From contig NZ_JACHBR010000002.1 in NCBI RefSeq assembly GCF_014200435.1, positions 486,501 to 550,500 on the forward strand: a stretch of DNA of 64,000 nucleotides. Reading direction: 5' to 3'. Position 1 is the stretch's first letter. The number at the start of each line of letters is the position of its first letter. This document shows, one piece after another, positions 8,921 to 15,892 of the stretch. The DNA is from Sphaerisporangium krabiense. Its GTDB lineage: Bacteria; Actinomycetota; Actinomycetes; Streptosporangiales; Streptosporangiaceae. The notes beneath the pieces are model-generated. The model did not search any database, was not told the DNA's origin, and worked only from the letters and a program-made list of their open reading frames with translations. A program made the translations under genes and the position numbers.

Positions 8921-9315
8921 GCGGACGAGTCGGCCGGGCGACCGCGTCAGGGCTTACGCCCTGCCGAGGAAGGTCCGGGCTCCACAGGGCAGGGTGGTCG
9001 GTAACGCCGACCCGGGGTGACCCGCGGGACAGTGCCACAGAAAACAGACCGCCTCCCCTCGCGGGAGGTAAGGGTGAAACGGTGGTGTAAGAGACCACCA
9101 GCGCCCACGGTGACGTGGGCGGCTCGGTAAACCCCACCCGGAGCAAGGTCAAGAAGGGACCCTCCCCGGAGGGCCCCGCGCGCGGCGTTCGAGGGTGACC
9201 CGCCCAAGCCGCGCGGGTAGACCGCTTGAGGCCGCCGGCAACGACGGCCCTAGATGGATGGTCGCCCCTTTGCACCGCAAAGGACAGAACCCGGCCTACA
9301 GGCCGACTCGCCCGC
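8921..9315 (+). ncRNA. rnpB: RNase P RNA (type A, actinobacterial)
   Basis: The catalytic RNA of RNase P, which removes 5' leaders from pre-tRNA. The conserved blocks are present in order: GAGGAAGGTCCGGGCTCC after the first helices, ACAGTGCCACAGAAAACAG, GTAAGGGTGAAACGGTG, GAGACCACCAGC, and the 3' ACAGAACCCGGCCTAC. The ends are set by the P1 helix: the 5' strand at 8921-8935 pairs with 9301-9315 with only one internal mismatch. The last 22 bases of the gene also form one copy of a 23-bp direct repeat whose partner lies 8.2 kb downstream, so this gene is the apparent integration target of the following island. It remains structurally intact. Confidence 0.95.
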
Positions 9316-9316
9316 T
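9294..9316 (+). repeat. Putative attL: 23-bp repeat at rnpB 3' end
   Basis: Twenty-three bases covering the 3' strand of the rnpB P1 helix are repeated exactly at 17486-17508 (both start GCCTACAGG and end CGCCCGCT). With a one-base gap, similarity extends a few bases further left. Duplication of the 3' end of a stable RNA gene in direct orientation is the usual mark of tyrosine-recombinase integration. Confidence 0.8.
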
Positions 9317-9319
9317 CTC

Positions 9320-9342
9320 ACACTTCCCGCCAGGGGCGGAGT
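9320..9342 (+). terminator. Hairpin downstream of rnpB
   Basis: CACT-TC-CCGCC pairs with GGCGGAGTG around an AGG loop, giving a nine-base-pair stem with a two-base bulge just after the RNase P RNA. There is no strong U-run, as is common in high-GC actinomycetes. It lies on the island side of the repeat. Confidence 0.45.
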
Positions 9343-9406
9343 GTCCCCACACCATGATCAGGGCATTCTCAGGGCACGAGTTGCCCGCAGATCCCGCAGA
9401 CGCCTA

Positions 9407-9435
9407 GTGCTATGACCGGAAACGATCACCGGGTT
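9407..9435 (+). repeat. Left terminal inverted repeat of IS630-type element
   Basis: Starts GTGCTATGACCGGAAACGAT and matches the reverse complement of 11647-11675 at 26 of 29 positions. A TA dinucleotide precedes it. Confidence 0.85.
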
Positions 9436-9501
9436 GGCGTGTAGGACGCTGCTGCCAGTTGGATGGTGCTGATCACGTTCGATCAGCGCTCGGGAGGCAG
9501 A

Positions 9502-10622
9502 GTGACGCAACTGGTCAAGGTCCGCAGACTCACCGACCAGGAAGGGCAGAAGCTGCAGCGGATCGTGCGGCGTGGCACGATGAGCACGGTCCGGTATCGG
9601 CGGGCGATGATCCTGCTGGCCTCGGCCGGCGGCAACACCGTGCCGGTGATCGCCTGCCTGGTGCAGGCGATGAGGACACCGTGCGCGATGTGATTCATCG
9701 TTTCAACGAGATCGGGCTGGCCTGCCTGGACCCTCAGTGGGCGGGAGGCCGTCCCCGCCTGCTGAGTCCTGACGACGAAGCCTTCGTCGCGCAGACGGCC
9801 GCCACCCGCCCGAACAAGCTCGGCCAGCCCTTCACCCGCCGGTCCATCCGCAAGCTCCTGCACTGTCTGCACCGTCTGCCCGGCCGTGCTCTCACCCTGG
9901 GCCGGGGGGCGTTACGCACCCTGCTGGCCCGTCATGGCATCACCTTCCAGCGCACCAAGACGTGGAAGGAGTCCCCGGACCCGGACTTCGACGCCAAGCT
10001 GGATGAGATCGAGTACGCCCTGACGCAGCGGCCCGAGCGCACCTTCGCCTTCGACGAGTTCGGCCCCTTGGGCATCCGCCCGACCGCCGGTTCGGGCTGG
10101 GCACCGGCGGGCGAGCCGGACCGGCTGCCGGCCACCTACCGCCGCACCCAGGGCGTCACCTACTTCCACGGCTGCTACTGCGTCGGGGATGACCTGCTGT
10201 GGGGCGTCAACCGGGCCCGCAAGGGCATCGACCACACCTGGGCCGCGCTGAAATCGATCCGCGCCGCCAGCCCGGACGGCGCCCCGATCTACGTGATCGG
10301 CGACAACCTGTCGGCCCACAAGAACTGGCGCATCCGCGCCTGGGCGAAGAAGCGCAAGGTCAGGCTGCTGTTCACCCCGACCTACGCCTCCTGGGCCAAC
10401 CCGATCGAGGCGCACTTCGGCCCCTTGCGCCAGTTCACCCTGGCCAACTCCGGCCATCCCAGCCACACCGTCCAGACCCGGGTCCTGCACGCCTGCCTGC
10501 GCTGGCGCAACGTCCACGCCCGCCACCCCGACGTGCTGACCGCCCAACGCCGCGAACGCGCCCGCGTCCGAAGTGAGAAGGGCATCCGCTGGGGCGGCCG
10601 ACCGCTGGCGCCCGCAGCGTGA
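9502..10622 (+). pseudogene. IS630-family DDE transposase with a frame break
   Basis: The reading starts at GTG 9502 (GGGAGG a few bases upstream) and encodes the helix-turn-helix N terminus up to about CLVQA, then must shift by -1 at about 9669 to continue as DEDTVRDVIHRFNEIGL through to the stop at 10622. After the shift the IS630 catalytic triad is intact: Asp in FAFDEFGPLG, Asp in YVIGDNLSAH and Glu in SWANPIEAHFGPL. No slippery heptamer is visible at the junction, so a one-base deletion is more likely than programmed frameshifting, although the latter is known in some insertion sequences. If unrepaired the transposase is inactive. Confidence 0.85.
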
Positions 10623-10673
10623 CCCCCCACCCGGTAATACCGCCACGTTGAAGAAAAGGACAGTTCGCACCCC

Positions 10674-11534
10674 ATGCAGATCCTGCAGACGAATCGCACT
10701 CTGCTGAGCCGGCTGCTGCCGGGCAGCGAACCGGAACATCTCACCGTCCGTCAAGGGCAATTCCATCAAGTGGTGATCGGCTCAGACCGTGTCGTGTGCC
10801 TGCCTCGCACCGAGGCCGCGGCCGCCCGGCTACCGCACAGGGCCGCCGTCTTGCGCCTGCTCGCCGGGTTCGATCTCGGCTTCCGCACGCCTCAGCCACT
10901 GCTGGAGGGCAGCGCTCAGGGCACAGACAAGCTGCCGTTCCTGGTCCTCGGCCGCGTTCCCGGAGCCCCGTTGGAAGCCGATGCACTCGAAGATCCCCAG
11001 CTCGCCGAGGCCGCGGCGGCGCAGTACGTCACGCTGCTAACCGAGTTGGCCCGGATCGGCCCTGAGGAGAAGGTGCGGGCGGCCCTGCCGGCACCACAAG
11101 ATCGGTGGCGGCAGTTCGCAGCGGGCGTCCGCGCCGAGTTGTTCGGGCTCATGTCCTATGGCGGACGCCAACGAGCCGAGCGAGAGCTCACGGCGCTCGA
11201 CAGCCTTCCCCACATCACCGCAGCGGTGGTGCACGGTGACCTCGGTGCCGAGAACGTCCTATGGGAGTGCCATGACGGACTGCCAGTGCTCAGCGGGGTG
11301 ATCGATTGGGATGAGGTAACGATCGGTGATCCCGCCGAGGACCTTGCGGCCGTCGACGCCAGCTACGGCAGCGACTTCTTGAATCGGGTACTTACGCTGG
11401 GTGGCTGGTCGGACAGCACGATCGCCACCCGCATCGCCGTCATCCGCACAACCTTCGCCCTGCAGCAGGCCCTATCGGCGCACCGTGACGGTGACGAAGA
11501 ACAACTGGCCGACGGGCTGACCGGCTACCGCTGA
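10674..11534 (+). CDS. APH-family phosphotransferase (passenger of the IS element)
   Basis: A 286-aa aminoglycoside/choline-kinase-fold protein. The catalytic Brenner loop is VVHGDLGAENVLW with H187, D189 and N194, followed by the metal-binding GVIDWDEVTIGDPAEDLA. Enzymes of this family phosphorylate aminoglycosides, macrolides, hydroxyurea or small metabolites; the substrate here cannot be told. It lies between the transposase and the right terminal repeat of the IS630-type element, 51 bp after the transposase stop, so it would move with the element. GAAAAGGA sits about 15 bp upstream of the ATG, a loose ribosome site. An internal start is possible. Confidence 0.8.
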   Translation: MQILQTNRTLLSRLLPGSEPEHLTVRQGQFHQVVIGSDRVVCLPRTEAAAARLPHRAAVLRLLAGFDLGFRTPQPLLEGSAQGTDKLPFLVLGRVPGAPLEADALEDPQLAEAAAAQYVTLLTELARIGPEEKVRAALPAPQDRWRQFAAGVRAELFGLMSYGGRQRAERELTALDSLPHITAAVVHGDLGAENVLWECHDGLPVLSGVIDWDEVTIGDPAEDLAAVDASYGSDFLNRVLTLGGWSDSTIATRIAVIRTTFALQQALSAHRDGDEEQLADGLTGYR

Positions 11535-11646
11535 ATTCACTCCCACCATGGTCGTCGTCTACCCCCAACACTGGTGTTGACGGACCGGCAAGCGATCCCT
11601 GAAAACGTGTCAGGCTATCGGCCTCTCCAACGACACCCATGTCTAC

Positions 11647-11675
11647 AACCCAGTGATCGTTTCCGGTCACGGCAC
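11647..11675 (-). repeat. Right terminal inverted repeat of IS630-type element
   Basis: Ends ...TTCCGGTCACGGCAC and is the inverted match of the left end with three mismatches. A TA dinucleotide follows at 11676-11677. Confidence 0.85.
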
Positions 11676-11677
11676 TA

Positions 11678-12002
11678 GTGAACCGCTCTGGTTCACCGCC
11701 CCAACCGAATCGGTTGAAGTGGGAGCTACAAGCTGCCCCGTAGCGCCATGGTAGGCCCGATGGCAGTGGTGTTAGGCGCCATGAAGGCGTAACGTCGAGT
11801 CGAATGCTTGTTCGAGCATATGGTTGCCGATGTTCCGCGTCGGGAAGTGTCCAGTTTGGCCGTATCTCCACGGCGTGGGAAACATCAGTGGCCACATCTG
11901 ACGCATCAGGCTCAAATGATGACGAGGTAGGGAGTGGAGTGACATGAAGGATGAAAAGAGGCAGAGTTTCTGAACCTCACCGAAGCCCAACATGTCCTCG
12001 AA
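11678..12002. other. Gene-free stretch between IS element and NUDIX gene
   Basis: About 325 bp with no convincing coding frame, RNA or repeat. The reading frame of the downstream NUDIX protein stays open back to about 11955 without a standard start codon, so the NUDIX gene may have lost its original 5' end here. Confidence 0.5.
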
Positions 12003-12545
12003 GTGGACCGCATTGCCTACACCGCCGAGGGTATAGCCGCAGAGACGGTCATCAACGTCTTCCCAAGCCGGCAAGCGCGTTTGTCCTACGAAAGGACAGG
12101 CAGGTTAGGAGGCCCACCGACGGTAGAGCTACCCCGGCACTCGGTCAGTGTTACCGCGGTCGTCCTCCATTCAGATGGACGTGTGCTCGCGATCCAGCGT
12201 GAAGACGACGGGCGTTGGGTACCTCCAGGTGGCGTTGTCGAGCTGGACGAAACACCGGACCATGCGGGGATCCGTGAAGTCCTGGAAGAGACCGGCATCC
12301 AGATCGAGCCGGACGTTCTCACGGGCGTCTACAAGAACATGGTTCTCGGTGTGGTCTCCCTGACCTATCAATGTCACCCGATCAGCGGTGAGCCCCGCCC
12401 TAGTGATGAAGCACTCCAATCCGCATGGCTCACCCTCGACGAGGTGAAAGATCGGATGCCCGAAGCCAGAGCCATTCGCGTTTTCGACGCACTTCGAAGT
12501 GACAGCCCGTTCGTCCGCGTCCATGACGGTTCGCGACTGTTGTAG
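12003..12545 (+). CDS. NUDIX hydrolase
   Basis: A 180-aa protein with a full Nudix box starting at about G77: GX5E (GVVELDE), seven residues, then REVLEETGI. The box binds Mg2+ and hydrolyses nucleoside-diphosphate-X compounds. A region of about 45 residues precedes the Nudix fold (starting around SVSVTAVVLHSDG). The GTG at 12003 is the first standard start; the frame is open further upstream to about 11955, so the true N terminus may be longer or truncated. It is an island gene with no evident partner; house-cleaning or nucleotide-signal hydrolysis are both possible. Confidence 0.85.
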   Translation: MDRIAYTAEGIAAETVINVFPSRQARLSYERTGRLGGPPTVELPRHSVSVTAVVLHSDGRVLAIQREDDGRWVPPGGVVELDETPDHAGIREVLEETGIQIEPDVLTGVYKNMVLGVVSLTYQCHPISGEPRPSDEALQSAWLTLDEVKDRMPEARAIRVFDALRSDSPFVRVHDGSRLL

Positions 12546-13486
12546 TCGCATCCCCGAGAGCCGACCTGTTACCAGTTTCCCTACGTCTTCAAGGCGGATC
12601 CCCGCCGAGAAGGGGATGCCAGGTACGGCGGGAAGAGGGCGAGCGGGCAGCGTGGGGTGCCGATCCCAAGGCGCCAGGAGGGGCGGGGAGGGGTGTGGGC
12701 GCTGCGCATCCCTGAAAGCCTGTCACGGCCCGCATGTCCACACAGAACTGCCCGAAGCTCCATTCAGGGTTCGGGGGCCGCGCTCGCCCGCCGGCCGCTG
12801 CGGCTCTTCGGCCGGTCGGCCGGCAGCGGCGCGCCCCGCGCCGCAAGCGACGCGGAGGGTGACCGAGGCTGCCGAATTGCTCGGTGCCGATGGGGATCTC
12901 TCCCAAAGGTGGAGGGGACAGGGCGGACACGCGGAGCTGCGCCAGCGCCCAAGACCACATCACCACTCCGATAGCACACCAGACGCCGAGGCGAAGACGG
13001 AGAAGGGTGAGGGGAAGGCGGGGAGAGGGAGCGTGGGGGTGCGCTCAAAGTCCCCGGCCCGGACGCCAGGCGGACGGGCACGCGCTGCGGGGTGGTGGCA
13101 CTGGCGGGGGCTTGCCCCCGCGGGAGGGTGGCGGGTCAGACGGGGCTGAGGTCTCGGTGCCTCCGGCGGGAGCGCTCAGGCTCAGGGATGATCACCGCGC
13201 GACGGTGCGGGCCGTGAGTGGCTGAGGTGGCCCTGGTCGTCCCGTCTGCCATCGACCCCGGGCAAGCCCAGCAGCCCGGCTCCTCCAGGTCAAGCCCAGC
13301 TGTGACCGCAGGACAAGCCAGCGCGCGTGGAAGGTCACCGGGACCATGTACACGCAAAGCTGGGCATGACCCTCCGTCCCCGGCCCGCTGCCCTACGGGT
13401 GGGTCGAAGGCAGACGGGAAGATCGGGACAGAGGCGACCTGTGGGTCCGACCAGCGGAATGATGCCGTGAATGTCATTTCGGGGCT
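12546..13486. other. Long stretch with no recognised gene
   Basis: About 940 bp of island DNA. Several long open frames exist on both strands, but all have arginine/proline-rich shadow composition without recognisable motifs, good ribosome sites or third-position GC bias. It contains short inverted GC blocks (for example near 12785-12850) but no clear CRISPR, RNA or terminator. It may be a remnant or a non-coding cargo segment. Confidence 0.5.
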
Positions 13487-13615
13487 TCAGCGTCCACGCT
13501 CTTGGCTGCGACGGTCATGCTTGAGCGCCAGTCGAACTGCGCCGTACACAACGAGAAACAGAACGATCACGGGGATCACGAACGTGATCAACTCGGGCAT
13601 GCCTAAACCGCCCAT
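13487..13615 (-). CDS. Small single-pass membrane protein (42 aa)
   Basis: A 42-aa protein: a short N terminus, one hydrophobic helix ITFVIPVIVLFLVVYGAVRL (residues 10-29), then a basic tail ending KHDRRSQERGR. The ATG at 13615 is preferred over the longer frame because AAGGGA lies a few bases upstream and the upstream extension has shadow composition. Topology suggests N-out or N-in with a cytoplasmic basic tail. It resembles small membrane toxins and stress peptides only in general shape; no family is recognised and no antitoxin is evident. Confidence 0.55.
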   Translation of the reverse strand: MGGLGMPELITFVIPVIVLFLVVYGAVRLALKHDRRSQERGR

Positions 13616-13890
13616 CTCGTTCCCTTCGCGGTGGAGGAAAGAGCCTATCGGGGAGAGTCTGCCCGGCTCCAGGGCACGTCTAGGGCACACGAGCCCGGAA
13701 ACCACTGCAAAGCGATGACAGCCAAGGGAAGCCATAACGGCACCTCAAGGCCGTGAAGACAGCACCGCCCCAGGTTAGCGCTGCCTTGCCGTCAGATCTA
13801 CGACATTTGATTCCCTCTGAGGAAGCGCAGGGTAGGGGCATCGTGTGATCATGGCCGAGTAGCAAGATTCCTTTTTCTGCGGATTTACCG

Positions 13891-14418
13891 ATGAAAGCGA
13901 GGCCATCAGTGCTTCACACCTGGGTTCGGAGCGCGGGAGGGCCGCTGATCGCCGTCCCTGAGTCTGAGCTGAACAACTGGGCTGGTGTGGACGACAACGA
14001 CGGCCCCGTAGAGACGTGGGGTGACTACGGTCGCGCTTGTGCTGTTGAGGGCTACATCGGCCTTGTTGTCGTTGGTGCGCAGCGCGCCCTTGTCCTCGGT
14101 GACGAGCCGGCCATGACGACTTTCCTGGCGACCGAGCGTCTCTTCGTGCGCTGGGCCGGCGCTGACTCCGAAACCGAGCTGATCGCGGCGGCCAGGCGAA
14201 CCCTGGCAGGTGAACCAGATTGGGACGATGACGAGGACCTGATCTGGGAAGCGCGAGAGTCGGTCGTGCTCTTCGACTCCGCGATCCCCGGTGCTGAGTC
14301 GGAACCCGACGATCGGCTCGTCATCGATCTCGATCCTGGGAGGTACAGGGTCCGGGCCACCTATACGAAGGACGAGGACAACTGGATGATCCTCGTCCAC
14401 CTCCAGCCGACGACCTGA
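13891..14418 (+). CDS. Imm21-family immunity protein
   Basis: A 175-aa protein that matches the Imm21 pattern: WVRSAGGPLIAVPESELNNWAG at the N terminus, DYGRACAVEGYIGLVVVG in the middle, ALVLGDEPAMTTFL, FVRWAGADSE, and ESVVLFDSAIPGAE later. Imm21 proteins neutralise polymorphic toxins encoded next to them. No toxin gene or toxin C-terminal fragment is visible within the island, so this is an orphan immunity gene, possibly protecting against toxins of competitors. Translation starts at ATG 13891; the ribosome site is weak. Confidence 0.8.
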   Translation: MKARPSVLHTWVRSAGGPLIAVPESELNNWAGVDDNDGPVETWGDYGRACAVEGYIGLVVVGAQRALVLGDEPAMTTFLATERLFVRWAGADSETELIAAARRTLAGEPDWDDDEDLIWEARESVVLFDSAIPGAESEPDDRLVIDLDPGRYRVRATYTKDEDNWMILVHLQPTT

Positions 14419-14495
14419 GTGCTGGGTACACTCCGCGCTGGTGCAATTCCGTACGGGTCGAGCGGTCAAGTGTCAGAGGGGCCGTCCCAGACTTC

Positions 14496-15149
14496 GTGGA
14501 AGCCGATGCCGTGCATCTCCTTCAGGACCCTGCTGCTCAACTGAAGATCTACTTCGTCCCGTTCGACTGGGTGAACGCCAATGCCCGTGTAATGCTTGTC
14601 GGCCTCACACCGGACCGCCAGCAGATGCATCTGGCTGTGCGGACCGCCGTCCGGGCCTTGCGAAGCGGTAGGACCCTCGACGAGGCGCTCAAGGAAGCGG
14701 ATGAGACGGGAAGCTTCGCTGGTGTCATGCGTACCAACATGATCTCGATGTTGGACGGGATCGGACTCCATGACGCGCTTGGACTTGACAGCACAGCCGG
14801 GCTGTTCGCATACCGCTCCGATCTCCTCGCGAGCACATCGGCCATCTGCCACGCCGTATTCGTTCAGGGAGCGAACTACTCAGGATCTCCTGCGGTTGAT
14901 CGACACCCTGTGCTTACCGCGTTCGCTCGTCAGGTCCTTGACAAGAATCTCGAAATGGTCCCTGATGCCCTCGTGATCCCCTTGGGCAAGGCGGCGAGTA
15001 TGGCTGTCGGGCTCACAGCCGTCTCGCGAGAGCGAGTTCTCTCCGGTTTCCCGCGTCCCTCTGGGGCCAATGGGCATCGGGCGCGTCTGTACGCTGAAAG
15101 GCGCGACGAGATGGCTCAGAGAATCCGCGAATTGGCGAGGTTCTTCTGA
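14496..15149 (+). CDS. Uracil-DNA-glycosylase-fold protein (putative)
   Basis: A 217-aa protein with features of the UDG superfamily: an early beta-strand motif VMLVGLTPDRQQM (like the GxxPG/GQDPY motif 1) at about 28-40, VFVQGANYSG in the middle, VIPLGKAAS (strand before motif 2) and GFPRPSGANGHR near the C terminus, comparable to the HPSP loop. The catalytic Asp/Asn of motif 1 is not certain, so it may be a non-canonical glycosylase or a fold relative. GTG 14496 is the first in-frame start. It follows Imm21 by 77 nt in the same direction. The frame remains open past the stop but without a start codon. Confidence 0.5.
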   Translation: MEADAVHLLQDPAAQLKIYFVPFDWVNANARVMLVGLTPDRQQMHLAVRTAVRALRSGRTLDEALKEADETGSFAGVMRTNMISMLDGIGLHDALGLDSTAGLFAYRSDLLASTSAICHAVFVQGANYSGSPAVDRHPVLTAFARQVLDKNLEMVPDALVIPLGKAASMAVGLTAVSRERVLSGFPRPSGANGHRARLYAERRDEMAQRIRELARFF

Positions 15150-15221
15150 TCAGAAAACTGGAAGGTCGAACAAATTCGCGGCATCGTCCAGCGCTCATGC
15201 GAAACAGGGTCGCTCTCATCC

Positions 15222-15413
15222 TTACCTAGTGGGTTCGCTGCAGGCGAGCCGTTCCAGGAAGTCGACTTCGCTGATGACCTCGATGTCGCGACCTTTGGCG
15301 AGGAGCTCTTCAGCCTTCTTGCTCTTACCGCTTCGATTGTCGCCTGGCCGGAGCCTGGCGGGATCCTGCGTGTCGAAATTAGCCTCCAACGAAACGGCGA
15401 GGCTTGCTGGAGG
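15222..15413 (-). pseudogene. BRCT-domain C-terminal remnant
   Basis: Reading the minus strand from 15413 to the TAA at 15222-15224 gives a peptide containing ARLRPGDNRSGKSKKAEELL and then IEVISEVDFLERL, which is the classic C-terminal half of a BRCT domain (the loop GKSKKA followed by the strand VISE and helix EFL). There is no ATG or GTG; a TAG lies at 15414-15416 just before the fragment, and only a TTG (15389) could start it. The N-terminal half of the domain is missing. It is best read as the broken end of a BRCT-containing exonuclease- or ligase-like gene. Confidence 0.5.
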
Positions 15414-15892
15414 CTACTAAGGATGACGCCTCGCGGGGGGCTTTGGTTCACAAGCAGAGTGAATCGGAGCGTGTATGGGGCGCGGGCGACGGAAACTTAC
15501 GGGTCGCCGATTTATGAAATATGTCGCATAAGTCATTAATGTCCATATTAGGTATGTTTGGGGTCTGGTGGCTGCTTGGCTATGGCCAATGCGCGCGCCG
15601 CAAGTCAACGCGACGTGTGCGCTACACACCCGGTCCACGGTTTGGCCGCGAAACGGGTCCCGAGAAGAGGATGGATCGGGAAGTAGTCCCAGATGGCCGA
15701 GAAACATGGCGCGGCACACCCAGGTCTACGAGAGGAGCTGAGAACGGCAGGGGGCGAAGGCACAGGTGGATGTCCGGCTGCTCAGGTGACATTCTTTTAG
15801 ATCGCTGCGGGCGTTGTAAACCGATCAGCTCAGGTGGCTGTCCTCCTATGGCATGTGGTGTGAGGATCGCACGGTCAAGGAGGGCCCCCACG
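15414..15892. other. Gene-free, partly AT-rich stretch upstream of nuclease gene
   Basis: About 480 bp. The part from 15510 to 15560 is strikingly AT-rich for this genome (for example TTTATGAAATATGTCGC). No convincing reading frame. It probably includes the promoter of the DUF4041 nuclease gene. Confidence 0.45.
15877..15883 (+). promoter_or_regulatory. Strong ribosome binding site for DUF4041 nuclease
   Basis: AAGGAGG lies nine bases before ATG 15893 and decides this start against the 124-codon longer open frame upstream. Confidence 0.75.

Larger units (their letters stand above)
9407..11675 (+). mobile_element. IS630-type element carrying an APH-like passenger gene
   Basis: A 2269-bp unit bounded by 29-bp inverted repeats (9407-9435 and 11647-11675) that differ at three positions and begin GTGC. 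The dinucleotide TA flanks both outer ends (9405-9406 and 11676-11677), matching the TA target duplication of the IS630/Tc1-mariner group. Inside are an IS630-type DDE transposase with a frame break and, downstream, a phosphotransferase. Simple IS630 elements are about 1.1-1.3 kb, so the extra kilobase is the passenger. No inner copy of the terminal repeat is seen between the two genes. Confidence 0.8.

Noticed and set aside
12589-12966. Possible 125-aa protein on the minus strand of the island
   Set aside because: No ribosome site, no motif and shadow-like Arg/Pro composition; left as non-coding.
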